A stretch of 64,000 nucleotides of DNA from Nocardia sp. CC227C (GTDB lineage Bacteria > Actinomycetota > Actinomycetes > Mycobacteriales > Mycobacteriaceae). Made by a program: the position numbers and the translations under genes. Below the pieces are notes generated by a model. The model made no database searches. It was not told the DNA's origin and was given only the letters and a program-made list of their open reading frames with translations. The stretch spans positions 41,804 to 105,803 of the forward strand of contig NZ_JASITE010000021.1 of NCBI RefSeq assembly GCF_030767025.1, in the 5' to 3' direction. This document shows, one piece after another, positions 53,342 to 62,794 of this stretch (the stretch's first letter is position 1; every line of letters begins with the position of its first letter).

Positions 53342-55073
53342 CTCCAACGATCCGCTACCCGGCGCGGACCCACCCACGCTGCCGCTGCGGCCGGTGCGCC
53401 GCCGCGCCGCCGGACGGCCGCGCGAACCCGACCGGCTCTCCGATGCCGACCGGATGTCGATGCGCCGCTTCGGAGTTCCCCTGCGGGCGCGCTATCGCCG
53501 CTTCGACGCCGATGCCACGCCGCCGGAGTCCCCGTACGCGGAGCTGGAACAACGCAGCATTCCGCAGTGGGACGGCCGGGCCGACCACTATCCGGCCTCC
53601 TGGTCGCCGCACCGCGCCGCGGACGGCTCCTACGCGCGCGGCGGCGAAACCCTCGCGCGCGGCGGCGAGCACGCGCCATACGGCGACGAACACGCCGCGC
53701 ATGCTGCCGACCACGGTGCCCGCGACGAGAGCGCCGCGCACCCGCCGCCCGACACCGGCCGCGGCCGCCACCGCAAACCGGCCGCGCCCAAACACGGACT
53801 CGCCGCCGTGCTCCGCGATATCGTGCTGGTCACCTTCGGCAAGTACGGCCAGTACGCCATCACGATCATCACCCTGCCGCTCATCGCGCGCATCCTCGGT
53901 CCGCACGGGGTGGGCCTGCTCGCCATCGGCATGAGTTCGTACTTCATCGGTTCGCTCGTGGTCGATCTCGGCGTCACCCAGTTCCTGGCCGCCCGCGTGC
54001 ACGAGGCCGAGACCGGTCGGGGCGAGGTGAACCGGCTGCGCGGCACCTATGCCGCGCTGCGCGTCACCACGGTGACCGTCATCGGCGCGGCGCTGCTGGC
54101 GAGCCTGCTGGTGGGCGTGCCCCCGGCCCTGCACATGGTGCTGCTCGGGCTGTTCACGGGCGGGTTCTGGTCGCTGTCGGAGGACTGGCTGCTCATCGGT
54201 CAGGGCCGCTTCGGGTCCTCCACCATCTACCAGGGCGTCGGCCGGATCGGCTACCTCGTGCTGCTGCTGATGCTGCTGCCCCAGTTCCCCACCGCGTCCA
54301 CGGCCATCCTGTGCCTGCTCATCTCGTCCGTTCCGACGGTGGCGCTCACCTGGTGGGATTCGGTGCGCCACTTCGGTCGGCCCGCGCGGCCGGGCGGGCT
54401 GCGCGGCATGCTGCGGCTGGCCGCGCCGGTCTTCACCTCCCGGCTGCTGGTCACCGGTTACGGACAGGGTTCGGCCGCCGTCTACGGCGCGGTCCTCTCC
54501 GCGGCCTCCCTGGGCCTCTACTCGGCGGGCGACCGGTTGGTCCGCGCCATCCAATCCACCCTGGACCCCATCGGTTTCGCCCTGCTGCCGCGCATGGCCC
54601 GGCGCGGCGACCGCGAGGACTTCTGGCGCACCTCGATCCAGGCACTGGCGGGCTGTGTCGCCATCGCCACCCTCGCGGCGGCGGCGGTCTGGCTCAGCGC
54701 GCCCTGGCTCATCCACGTGGTGTTCGGCCAGGAGTTCGCCGACGCGGTTCCGCTGCTGCGCTTCGAGGTGCTCATCCTGCCCGCCACCACGGTCAGCTCC
54801 TATGTCACGACCGCGGTGCTGACGGTGCGCCAGGACACCACCGGCGTGCTGCTGGGCGCGATCGTGGGAACCTGCGTCGCGGTGGTGGCGCTGGCGGTGG
54901 CGACCCGCACCCAATCGGTGTGGACCCTGGTCTACGGAACCGTTTGCGCGGAAATCTCGGTCGCGCTGTGGTACATCATCCGCATGCGGTGGCTCATCGT
55001 CCGCGAACGGGCGATGCGACGGGGGGCCGTCGGTCCGGCCACCGTCCTGATGCGCAAGGGGGAAACAGCGTGA
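53334..55073 (+). CDS. Wzx-like oligosaccharide flippase with long disordered N-terminus
   Basis: 579 residues. Residues 1-155 are charged and repetitive, with GETLARGGEHAPYGDEHAAH rich in His and Ala, and no membrane segment. The remaining 420 residues are a polysaccharide-export MATE/Wzx fold with about twelve helices: AVLRDIVLVTFGKYGQYAIT, LIARILGPHGVGLLAIGMSS, GLYSAGDRLVRAIQSTLDPI. It would move the lipid-linked repeat unit across the membrane. GTG at 53334 overlaps the previous stop. The N-terminal tail is unusual for the family. Confidence 0.85.
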   Translation: MDDSNDPLPGADPPTLPLRPVRRRAAGRPREPDRLSDADRMSMRRFGVPLRARYRRFDADATPPESPYAELEQRSIPQWDGRADHYPASWSPHRAADGSYARGGETLARGGEHAPYGDEHAAHAADHGARDESAAHPPPDTGRGRHRKPAAPKHGLAAVLRDIVLVTFGKYGQYAITIITLPLIARILGPHGVGLLAIGMSSYFIGSLVVDLGVTQFLAARVHEAETGRGEVNRLRGTYAALRVTTVTVIGAALLASLLVGVPPALHMVLLGLFTGGFWSLSEDWLLIGQGRFGSSTIYQGVGRIGYLVLLLMLLPQFPTASTAILCLLISSVPTVALTWWDSVRHFGRPARPGGLRGMLRLAAPVFTSRLLVTGYGQGSAAVYGAVLSAASLGLYSAGDRLVRAIQSTLDPIGFALLPRMARRGDREDFWRTSIQALAGCVAIATLAAAAVWLSAPWLIHVVFGQEFADAVPLLRFEVLILPATTVSSYVTTAVLTVRQDTTGVLLGAIVGTCVAVVALAVATRTQSVWTLVYGTVCAEISVALWYIIRMRWLIVRERAMRRGAVGPATVLMRKGETA

Positions 55074-56107
55074 GGATCCTCTTCGTCGGCGACGACTGGG
55101 TGGGCAGCAACGCCCGTTCGCTGGCCGACGGCTTCCGGCAGGCGGGCCACGACGTGGTGGTGGTCGACACCACCGCGGTCACCCTGCCCGCGCGGCTGTC
55201 ACCGCCCTGGGTGTACAGCAAGGCGGCGCGCCGCCGCGCGCCGTGGACGGTGGACCGGCTGCACCGCGAGATCGACTCCGCCGCCGCGGAATTCGTACCC
55301 GACGTCTTGTTCGTCTTCAAGGGCGTGCACCTCGACCAGCGGCGACTGCTGAGCACATCGGCCGGGCTGCGGGTGCACTACAGCGCCGACGACGTGTCGA
55401 ATCCGTACAACACCACGCCGGACTATCTGGCGCACGAATCGGAATGGGATCTCGTCGTCACCACGAAATCGCACAATGTCACCGAACTGCGCGATCGGGG
55501 CGTGCGGAACGTGAAATTCGTTCGCAGCGCTTACGATCCGGCCTGGCACCATCCGTGCGCGCGACGCGGTGCGCGGGAGTTCCTGGTCGGTTTCATCGGC
55601 GCGGTGCGCCCCGACCGCCGCGATCTCCTCATCGAGCTGGCACGGGAGTACGGCCCCCGCATGCTGCTGCGCGGTCCGGGCTGGCGGCGGGTGCCACCGT
55701 TGTGGCGCACCGGCGCGGCGGTGCGCGGCCCGGCCTACGGCGAGCAATTCTCCACGGCCGTGGCCGCGGTGACCGCGAATCTGGTCCTGCTCAATTCCGA
55801 CAATCGCGATACACACACCTGCCGCACCTTCGAAATACCGGCTGCCGGAGGACTTTTCGTCGGTCAACGCACCGACGAACACGCCGCCCTGCTCGACGAC
55901 GGGACGGAATGCTTCCTGTTCTCCGATCCGGCGGAGCTGCGTGATGTGCTGGACCGCTGCGCCCGCCATCCGGACGAGGCCGCCAAGGTCGCCGACGCGG
56001 GCCGTCGCCGCATTGTCGGCGGGCGGCACCGCTATGTGGACCGGGCACGCGAGATCATCGACGCGCTCGCCGGACAATGGCCGAAATGCACTGCGGAAAA
56101 GGGGTAA
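55070..56107 (+). CDS. CgeB-like glycosyltransferase
   Basis: 345 residues. ILFVGDDWVGSNARSLADGF opens the protein; DVLFVFKGVHLDQRRLL, VHYSADDVSNPYNTTPDYLA, and a C-terminal segment TCRTFEIPAAGGLFVGQR, LLDDGTECFLFSDPAEL match the CgeB/Glyco_trans_1_2 group found in spore-coat and surface-glycan loci. The donor sugar is unknown. Starts GTG overlapping the flippase stop (GTGA). 51 bases follow before the polymerase gene. Confidence 0.85.
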   Translation: MRILFVGDDWVGSNARSLADGFRQAGHDVVVVDTTAVTLPARLSPPWVYSKAARRRAPWTVDRLHREIDSAAAEFVPDVLFVFKGVHLDQRRLLSTSAGLRVHYSADDVSNPYNTTPDYLAHESEWDLVVTTKSHNVTELRDRGVRNVKFVRSAYDPAWHHPCARRGAREFLVGFIGAVRPDRRDLLIELAREYGPRMLLRGPGWRRVPPLWRTGAAVRGPAYGEQFSTAVAAVTANLVLLNSDNRDTHTCRTFEIPAAGGLFVGQRTDEHAALLDDGTECFLFSDPAELRDVLDRCARHPDEAAKVADAGRRRIVGGRHRYVDRAREIIDALAGQWPKCTAEKG

Positions 56108-56158
56108 CGGCGAGCGGGTCCGCGAGGACATAGGGGTGATGGTGAAGGACATTCGCTG

Positions 56159-57538
56159 ATGGGGGCCGCACAGACCGAGGTATTCCTCGTTGCCGGGGCG
56201 CTGGCGACGATTGTCGGCGCTGCCCTGTTCCTGCCCGGTGTGGTACGGATATTTCTCATCGCGCAGGTGGCGCATTGGTCGCTGTCCTATGTCGCGCGAC
56301 CGGTGGTGCTGCTGTGGACCCGGCCCATGCCGCACTACGGCGACAATGTGCCCGACCCCCGGCTGGCCGAATTCGGATACGACGACGGCATCGCACTGGT
56401 GCTGGAGCCGGTCGTCTTCGGACTCTGGTTCTACGCCGCGCTGGTGGTCGCCTACACGGTCTGGGCCCGGTATCGCGGCAGCGAGACAGCGACGGGCACA
56501 CCGCCACTGGTCGACAACCCGGTGGTCGTCCCCACCCTCGTGGCGCTCTACGCCCTGGGCACGCTGGGCCGCCTGGCGGCCGTCGCCACCGGCACCACCG
56601 GCAAGGCCGGAGAGCTGGAGAGCCCGAACCCGATCATCAACCTGATCACCATTCTCGCCACGCTCGGCGCGGTCGGGCTCATCGTCTACTTCCGCTCCGA
56701 CAACTCGCGCACGGTGCTGTTGGTGCTCGGCGCACTGTGTTTCGGCGAACTGCTCTGGTCGACCACCGTGCAGTCCAAGACGCCGATCATGGGCGCGGCG
56801 CTGGCCATCGCGGTCCGCTGCGCCATGACGGGCTGGACGCGCGCCAAGGTGGTCGGCATACTCGCGCTCGCGGCGCTGGCGGTGATGGCCTTCGGCTGGT
56901 TGCAGTCGTTCAAGACCACCCCGGCGGCCAAGGCCGAGGCGGAGAGCGTCGACGCCAACTATCCGCCGGTGGTGCGTCCGTTCCTGAGCCTGCTCCGGCG
57001 CTTCGACCTGCTCGAGGCCGCCACCGACGCCCACTGGGCCGGGCCCGGGTCCTGGCTCACGCCCGCGGAGGTGCTGCGGCACGCGTTCGAGAGCCTGATC
57101 CCGACGCAGCTGCTGGGACAGGAGAAGTTCCGGGCGGGGGCGGCCTGGGCCGAGCAGGTGCGCGGCGCGTCGGTGGACATGTCGACGGTGTCGGTGTCGC
57201 TGGCCGAGGGCAATATCAACGAGGGCTACGTCCTCGGCGGCTACACCGGTGTGGCCGTCGGCGTTTCGTTCACCTTCATCTTGCTGCTGCTCTGGCGGCA
57301 GGCTCTCTACAGCCGGTACCTGGCCTTCGCCGTGCTGGGGCTGGCGCTCATCGAGGTACCGGTGCTGTTCGAGCGGGGCATTCTCGGCAGCATCGAGACA
57401 CTCGGCAAATACCTCCAGGCGGTGGTGCTGGCCTGGATGGTCTATCTGGTCGTCGGGGAATATCGCAGACGGGTGACGGAGCTGGCGGGGTACACCGCCG
57501 CGCCGCCCGGGAAAAAGAGGACAGCGCAATGGGTTTGA
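56159..57538 (+). CDS. Wzy-like polymerase (polytopic membrane protein)
   Basis: 459 residues with about eleven membrane segments and two larger loops (PMPHYGDNVPDPRLAEFGYD, and a central one at 260-335 with SLLRRFDLLEAATDAHW, EGNINEGYVLGGY). Size and topology match an O-antigen-type polymerase, and its place between the flippase and the chain-length gene supports this. There is no short conserved motif to prove it. Overlaps the next gene by 10 bases. Confidence 0.7.
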   Translation: MGAAQTEVFLVAGALATIVGAALFLPGVVRIFLIAQVAHWSLSYVARPVVLLWTRPMPHYGDNVPDPRLAEFGYDDGIALVLEPVVFGLWFYAALVVAYTVWARYRGSETATGTPPLVDNPVVVPTLVALYALGTLGRLAAVATGTTGKAGELESPNPIINLITILATLGAVGLIVYFRSDNSRTVLLVLGALCFGELLWSTTVQSKTPIMGAALAIAVRCAMTGWTRAKVVGILALAALAVMAFGWLQSFKTTPAAKAEAESVDANYPPVVRPFLSLLRRFDLLEAATDAHWAGPGSWLTPAEVLRHAFESLIPTQLLGQEKFRAGAAWAEQVRGASVDMSTVSVSLAEGNINEGYVLGGYTGVAVGVSFTFILLLLWRQALYSRYLAFAVLGLALIEVPVLFERGILGSIETLGKYLQAVVLAWMVYLVVGEYRRRVTELAGYTAAPPGKKRTAQWV

Positions 57539-58830
57539 TCGACTACCTGCATCTGATTCGGCGGCGCTGGCCGATCATCGTGGCCGCGGTGGCGCTGTGC
57601 GTGGCCGCGGCGGCCGGGTACGCGCGCAGCCAGCCGACCACCTATTCGGCGTCGAGTTCGGTGTACGTCTCGATGGCCACCGGCACCTCGGTCAACGATT
57701 CGTACCAGGGCGGGCTCGCGGCGCAGCAGCGGGTGCGCTCCTATATCGACCTGGCCACCAGCGCCACCGTCGCACAGTACGTGAAGAATCAACTGGGCCT
57801 TCCCGATTCGGTGAACGACCTGCGCGGCCGCATCACCGCGGCGGCCCCGCCCGCCACCACCATCATCGTCGTGTCGGTCACCGACGACACCGCCGACGGG
57901 GCGCGCATCCTGGCCGACGAGGTGGTCTCGCAGCTCCGGGCGCTCATCTCCCGGCTGGAGTCCATCCAGCAGGACGCCGCCCCCGCGGCGCGGGCGGTGG
58001 TCATCGACACGGCCCAGACTCCCACCCAGGCGGACGGGCCGCAGACCACCCGCATGCTGGCGCTCGGCATGATCGCCGGACTGCTCCTGGGCCTGGGCGG
58101 GGCGCTGGCCCGGGACCGCCTCGACAAGCGGCTGCGCACCTCCAATGATCTGGAAGCCGTACTGCCGGTGCCGATTCTGGGCATCATCGACGACGGACGG
58201 CCCGGTGCGGCCGGGGAGACCCGCCGCCTGCGGACCCGGCTCACCACCGACCCCGAACGCACGAGCGTGCTGTTCACCGCGCTGTCCCCGCGCTCGGAAC
58301 CGGAGGTGGCGCTCGGCTTGGCGCGCAGCCTCGCCGATACCGGCGCGCGGGTGGTGCTGGTGGACGCCGACACCAGCGGCCGCGGCTCCTCCCGCCGCAT
58401 TCCGGTGGGCGCGGCTCCGGGCCTGGCGGAACTGCTGCGCAACAGCACCTCCACCGCCGAGGCGGTGGTGCCGTGGCCGGAGGTGGGGATCAGCGTGCTG
58501 CCGCTGGGCGTGGTCGATCTGCGCACCCCGGATCTGCTGGCCTCGGAACGCTTCGCGGAGATCATGTCCAAGCTGCGCGCCGAATACGACCACATCATCG
58601 TGGAGGCGGCCCCGGTCACCGCCGCCGCGGACGCCATCGCGCTGGCACGGCGCTGCGACGCCACCGTCGGCGTTGTCGAACTCGGGCGCACCACCTCGGA
58701 CCAGGTGCGCGGCGCACTGGCCACCTTCGGCGCGGACGATCCGCGCTTGGCGGGCGTGGTGGTGTTCTCCCGGCCGGGCGGTCGCCTGCAACGGCTGCTG
58801 CGGCGGACGCCGATCTCGGAAAAGGGGTAG
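57529..58830 (+). CDS. Wzz-like chain-length protein with ATPase-dead BY-kinase domain
   Basis: 433 residues. The Wzz part has two membrane helices (about 14-31 and 177-199) and a periplasmic loop. The cytoplasmic domain (210-433) looks like a BY-kinase/Wzc fold. However, the Walker A loop (normally GEGKT/S) is absent: its position reads FTALSPRSEPEVALGLARSL. The A' motif (VVLVDADTSGR) is kept, and the B motif reads HIIVEAAPV with Glu for Asp. There is no C-terminal Tyr cluster. It probably shapes chain length but cannot phosphorylate. AAAAGAGGA precedes the ATG. Confidence 0.8.
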   Translation: MGLIDYLHLIRRRWPIIVAAVALCVAAAAGYARSQPTTYSASSSVYVSMATGTSVNDSYQGGLAAQQRVRSYIDLATSATVAQYVKNQLGLPDSVNDLRGRITAAAPPATTIIVVSVTDDTADGARILADEVVSQLRALISRLESIQQDAAPAARAVVIDTAQTPTQADGPQTTRMLALGMIAGLLLGLGGALARDRLDKRLRTSNDLEAVLPVPILGIIDDGRPGAAGETRRLRTRLTTDPERTSVLFTALSPRSEPEVALGLARSLADTGARVVLVDADTSGRGSSRRIPVGAAPGLAELLRNSTSTAEAVVPWPEVGISVLPLGVVDLRTPDLLASERFAEIMSKLRAEYDHIIVEAAPVTAAADAIALARRCDATVGVVELGRTTSDQVRGALATFGADDPRLAGVVVFSRPGGRLQRLLRRTPISEKG

Positions 58831-58833
58831 CCG

Positions 58834-60192
58834 ATGACGGATGATCCGGTTCGGCGGCGTCGCCTGCTCGCCGCCTCACTCGGCGCGGCCGCCTTCCTGC
58901 CGCTGACGTCGGCCTGCGCGTCCGGGGACGACAATCCGGGGACCGAATTCCGGTCCCCGCACGTCACCGATCAGCCCGCCGCCCGCAATGTCCGGGACTT
59001 CGGGGCCGTGGGCGACGGGAACGCCGATGACACCGCCGCCTTCGCCGCCGCGGCCGATGTCGGCGACCGACCGTTCGTGTTGTACATCCCGGCCGGGACC
59101 TACCGGCTGACCGCCTTCCCCGCACTGCCCGACTACGCCACCGTGCTCGGCGACGGCGGCGATGCCACCACCATCGGGTACGAGGGCGACGACACCCTCA
59201 TCGCGCTGCACCGTAAACACCGGGTTCGGTTCTCGCGCTTGGGTTTCTACCTGTCCGGCCCCAGGTCCACGGCGGTGCGGCTGTCGGAGTGCTTCCGCTG
59301 CTCCTTCGACGGCGTGGTGCTGCGCGGCAACCATCTGTCCGACAACTTTCCGCGCTATGTGGAACAGCGCGGGGTGGTGCTGGACAGCAATACCGGCGGC
59401 ACCGCCTTCGTGAACTGCGATATCAACAATTTCGGGTACGGCATCGTCACCTCGTGCATCCAGAACTACGTGACCTCCTCCAAGCTCACCAACAATCGGG
59501 TGGGTGTGCTCGGCACCGGTGACAATCACAATGCCGGACTGGCGATCACCAATGTCGAGTTCGTCTCCGACTCCGATCCGCGCACCACCGACCGGCACAT
59601 CTTCGTCGACGGCGCGGCCAATGACTGGTGGCTGACCAATGTGTGGTTCGAGGGTTCGGAGATCGCGCTGGCCATCGGTGTGCCGGGCGGGGGTCCGGCA
59701 CAGTTCGGCATGGTGAACTGCAAGGTGGCCGCCCGCGCGGTATGCCTGGACCTGGTGCACTGCCGGCAGCCGTATCTGGCCAATGTGCAGTTCGATCCGG
59801 ATCTGCGCACCCCACCGGTGGAGCTGCGCATCGACGGCGACGGCTGCCCGGAGGGCACCGCCGTCAATCTCATCTCGGGCAGCTACGACGACGTGGATCC
59901 GCGCGCCTTCCCCGACGGCTGGCATGTGATCGGGCGCGGGCGGATTCACGGTGCGCGCTTCTCCGGCACCATGGTCGCGCAGGCCGGGAAGCCCGACACC
60001 GACATCTTCCAGGCCCAGGACCGCGACGGCGACATTGTCGCGGCCGTCCTGCCCAGTGGCGCACTGCTGTCCGACCGCGCGGCGGGCGGGGTGGTGCTGC
60101 GCGACGAGCAGGGCGGCTACTGGCGGCTGTCGGTGGACGCGACCGGTGCGGTCAAGACCTCGTCGCTGGGTCGACAGCGGCCCAGCACGTGA
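58834..60192 (+). CDS. Tat-exported lipoprotein with right-handed beta-helix domain
   Basis: 452 residues. RRRRLLAASLGAAAFLPLTS is a twin-arginine signal, and TSACASG is a lipobox. The mature part begins ARNVRDFGAVGDGNADDTAA, the entry of the pectate-lyase/epimerase-like beta-helix, and continues with many repeats of FVNCDINNFGYGIVTS-type rungs. Such proteins act on or bind polysaccharides; a lyase, epimerase or anchoring role is possible. The gene follows the chain-length gene by 3 bases. Confidence 0.85.
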   Translation: MTDDPVRRRRLLAASLGAAAFLPLTSACASGDDNPGTEFRSPHVTDQPAARNVRDFGAVGDGNADDTAAFAAAADVGDRPFVLYIPAGTYRLTAFPALPDYATVLGDGGDATTIGYEGDDTLIALHRKHRVRFSRLGFYLSGPRSTAVRLSECFRCSFDGVVLRGNHLSDNFPRYVEQRGVVLDSNTGGTAFVNCDINNFGYGIVTSCIQNYVTSSKLTNNRVGVLGTGDNHNAGLAITNVEFVSDSDPRTTDRHIFVDGAANDWWLTNVWFEGSEIALAIGVPGGGPAQFGMVNCKVAARAVCLDLVHCRQPYLANVQFDPDLRTPPVELRIDGDGCPEGTAVNLISGSYDDVDPRAFPDGWHVIGRGRIHGARFSGTMVAQAGKPDTDIFQAQDRDGDIVAAVLPSGALLSDRAAGGVVLRDEQGGYWRLSVDATGAVKTSSLGRQRPST

Positions 60193-61463
60193 ACGCCGGG
60201 ACGGCGCGGGTGCGGCTCGGACCCGTGCACCTGCTCGGCAGCACCCTGCGGCTGCGGCCGCCGCGCTTCGCGGACTTCCCGGAATGGCGGCGCATCCGGC
60301 TGCGCGACCGGGACCTGATCGAACCGTTCTGGCACACCTCCCCACTGCCCTGGGAGCGGCGGCACACCGCGGCCCACTGGGTGCGGGAATGCCTGGAGGC
60401 CGCCACCCACGCCCGCGCCGGTCTCGCCGTATCCACCGTGATCGAGCTCGACGGCCGCTTCGCCGGGCAGGTGGAGATCGGCGGTATCGACCGGCGCGCG
60501 CGCCACGGCGAGATGGGCATCTGGATCGACGCGCGCCAGGCGCGCAACGGTTTCGGCGGACTGGCGGCGTCGGTGCTGCTCGATTACGGCTTCGACGTAC
60601 TCGGGCTGGAACGCATCGTCGCGCCGATCTCGGTGGGCAACAAGGCCGCCGCCCACGGTGCCCGGCAGGTGGGTTACCTCTGCGAGGCGCGCATGGCGGC
60701 AATGTTCGACGTCGGCGGCGGCCGCGCCGATCACGACCTCTGGGCGATCACCGCCGATCGGCGGCCCGCCGCCGGATTCACCCGATCCTGGATCGACCAT
60801 GTCAGCGCCCGCCAGGGCGACGCGTCGGCGGCGGCGCGACACCGCGAACCCACCGCGTCACCGTCCGCGACGGCCGGTCCCGGCGCGGCCACCGTGCTCG
60901 CGGTCTCGGCCCGCTACCGGGCCGGGCAGCTGCGCCGCACCCTGCGCCGGGTACAGCCCGCCGCCGCGATCACCGTGCCGGTCCCCGGGTACCGGACGGT
61001 CGTACTGCGCAGCCCCCGGCTCGCCGACGCCCGCGCGTGGCGGGCCGCGCACCACGGTAACGAAAGCGCCTGGGTTCGCGAATTCATCAGCAGCAGAACC
61101 GGTTTCCACGCATCGGCCGGTCTGCTGCTGATCCTCGACGTCGGCGGCGAGTACGCCGGTGAGTGTCGGCTCTTCGATGTCGACCTGTTCGGACGCAACG
61201 CGCGGTTGCGGCTCCGGGCAGACCCCGCCCACGCCGACGACGGTGTCCGCGCGGCGGCCATCCGAGCGCTGGTGGACTACGCCTTCACCCGCCTCGGCCT
61301 GTACCGGGTGTCCACGGAGATCCCTGTCGAGGACACCGAATCCGCCGCGGTCGCCGCGCATGCGGGACTGCTCGAGGAGGGCACCATGCGCGCTTTCACC
61401 GGACCCACCGGGGTCCGCGCCGACCACACGCTGTGGGCCAGCACCCAGAGGAGCCGGGGATGA
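60189..61463 (+). CDS. Tandem GNAT-domain acetyltransferase
   Basis: 424 residues with two GNAT domains. The first (about 10-200) is LGSTLRLRPPRFADFPEWRR, FAGQVEIGGIDRRARHGEMG, and ASVLLDYGFDVLGLERIVAP. The second (about 260-420) is YRTVVLRSPRLADARAWRAA, AGECRLFDVDLFGRNARLRL, RALVDYAFTRLGLYRVSTEI. Both halves resemble RimJ/RimL-type acetyltransferases. In this place it probably N-acetylates an amino sugar. A GTGA overlap joins it to the previous gene, and an ATGA joins it to the next. Confidence 0.85.
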   Translation: MNAGTARVRLGPVHLLGSTLRLRPPRFADFPEWRRIRLRDRDLIEPFWHTSPLPWERRHTAAHWVRECLEAATHARAGLAVSTVIELDGRFAGQVEIGGIDRRARHGEMGIWIDARQARNGFGGLAASVLLDYGFDVLGLERIVAPISVGNKAAAHGARQVGYLCEARMAAMFDVGGGRADHDLWAITADRRPAAGFTRSWIDHVSARQGDASAAARHREPTASPSATAGPGAATVLAVSARYRAGQLRRTLRRVQPAAAITVPVPGYRTVVLRSPRLADARAWRAAHHGNESAWVREFISSRTGFHASAGLLLILDVGGEYAGECRLFDVDLFGRNARLRLRADPAHADDGVRAAAIRALVDYAFTRLGLYRVSTEIPVEDTESAAVAAHAGLLEEGTMRAFTGPTGVRADHTLWASTQRSRG

Positions 61464-62794
61464 TGCGAAACTTCCAGCTCAGCAATGCGATCCAGCACCG
61501 CCTGCACGACCTCGTCCCCGGTGGGGCGCACACCTACGCGCGCGGCGCGGACCAGTACCCCGAGTTCATGACCCCGGTCCTGGTGCGCGGCAGCGGCTGC
61601 CGGGTCTGGGACTGCGACGCCAACGAATACGTCGAATACGGCATGGGGCTGCGCTCGGTCACCCTCGGACACGGCTACCGCCCGGTGGTCGACGCCGTCA
61701 CCCGCACCATTGCCGAGGGCGTCAACTTCTCCCGCCCGACCGAACTGGAACTCCTTGCCGCCCAAGACTTCCTGAATCTGGTGCCGGGCGCGGACATGGT
61801 GAAGTTCGCCAAGAACGGCTCCGACGCCACCACCGCCGCGGTCCGCCTGGCCCGCGCGGCGACCGGGCGGGAGACGATCGCCATCAGCGACCACCCCTTC
61901 TTCTCCGTGGACGACTGGTTCATCGGCACCACGCCCATGAACGCCGGTATCCCGGAGACCGATACGGTGCGCTTCCGCTACAACGACCTGCCGTCCCTCG
62001 CGGCGGCGCTGGAGTCCCGTCCGGTCGCCTGTGTCTTCCTGGAAGCGGCGACCGCCCTGCACTCCCCCGCGCCCGGATTCCTGGAAGGCGTGCGCGCCCT
62101 GTGCGATCGGCACGGCGCGCTACTGGTCTTCGACGAGATGATCACCGGCTTCCGCTGGTCCGCCGGCGGCGCGCAGAGCGTCTACGGCGTCACCCCCGAC
62201 CTGTCGTGCTGGGGCAAGGCCATGGGCAACGGCTTCCCCATCTCCGCGCTGGCCGGGAAACGCGAATACATGGAACTCGGCGGCCTGCGCACCGACGCCG
62301 AACGCGTCTTCCTGCTGTCCACCACGCACGGCCCCGAGACCGGCTCCCTCGCCGCCTTCCGCGCGGTGGTCCGCGCCTACGCCACCACCGACCCCATCGG
62401 CCGCATGGAGGCGGCGGGCCGCCGCCTCGCCGACGGCGTCAACGCCATCGCCGCCGAACTGGGTATCACCGAACACCTCCGGGTGGCCGGGCGGCCGTCG
62501 TGCCTGGTGTTCCTCACCAAGGACCCCGACGGCAACCCGTGCCAGTCCTACCGCACCCTGTTCCTCCAGGAACTGCTGGACCGCGGCGTTCTGGGCCAGT
62601 CCTTCGTCACCTCGGCGGCGCACACCGACGCCGATATCGACCGCACCATCGAAGCGTGCCGCGACGCGGCCACGATCTATCGCAAGGCACTCGAGAACGG
62701 CAGCGTCGACGGCCTGCTGAACGGACGCCCGGTGGCGCCCGCCCTCCGCCGGTACGCCGCGCCCCGCCGCATCGCGACCAGGACGGAACCATGA
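61460..62794 (+). CDS. Class III (glutamate-1-semialdehyde-type) PLP aminotransferase
   Basis: 444 residues. PGGAHTYARGADQYPEFMTP near the start, VKFAKNGSDATTAAVRLARA in the PLP contact region, LVFDEMITGFRWSAGG (Asp binding the pyridine N) and CWGKAMGNGFPISALAGKRE (Lys of the internal aldimine). The fold is that of HemL-like aminotransferases. In a glycan operon it would aminate a keto-sugar or a linked amino acid; heme synthesis is not indicated. It precedes the last GT4 gene by ATGA. Confidence 0.88.
   Translation: MMRNFQLSNAIQHRLHDLVPGGAHTYARGADQYPEFMTPVLVRGSGCRVWDCDANEYVEYGMGLRSVTLGHGYRPVVDAVTRTIAEGVNFSRPTELELLAAQDFLNLVPGADMVKFAKNGSDATTAAVRLARAATGRETIAISDHPFFSVDDWFIGTTPMNAGIPETDTVRFRYNDLPSLAAALESRPVACVFLEAATALHSPAPGFLEGVRALCDRHGALLVFDEMITGFRWSAGGAQSVYGVTPDLSCWGKAMGNGFPISALAGKREYMELGGLRTDAERVFLLSTTHGPETGSLAAFRAVVRAYATTDPIGRMEAAGRRLADGVNAIAAELGITEHLRVAGRPSCLVFLTKDPDGNPCQSYRTLFLQELLDRGVLGQSFVTSAAHTDADIDRTIEACRDAATIYRKALENGSVDGLLNGRPVAPALRRYAAPRRIATRTEP

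Noticed and set aside
61460..62794. hemL (glutamate-1-semialdehyde aminomutase of heme synthesis)
   Set aside because: The context is a glycan operon and the PLP-Lys region (WGKAMGNGFPISALAG) differs from the HemL form as I recall it; kept as a class-III aminotransferase of unknown substrate.
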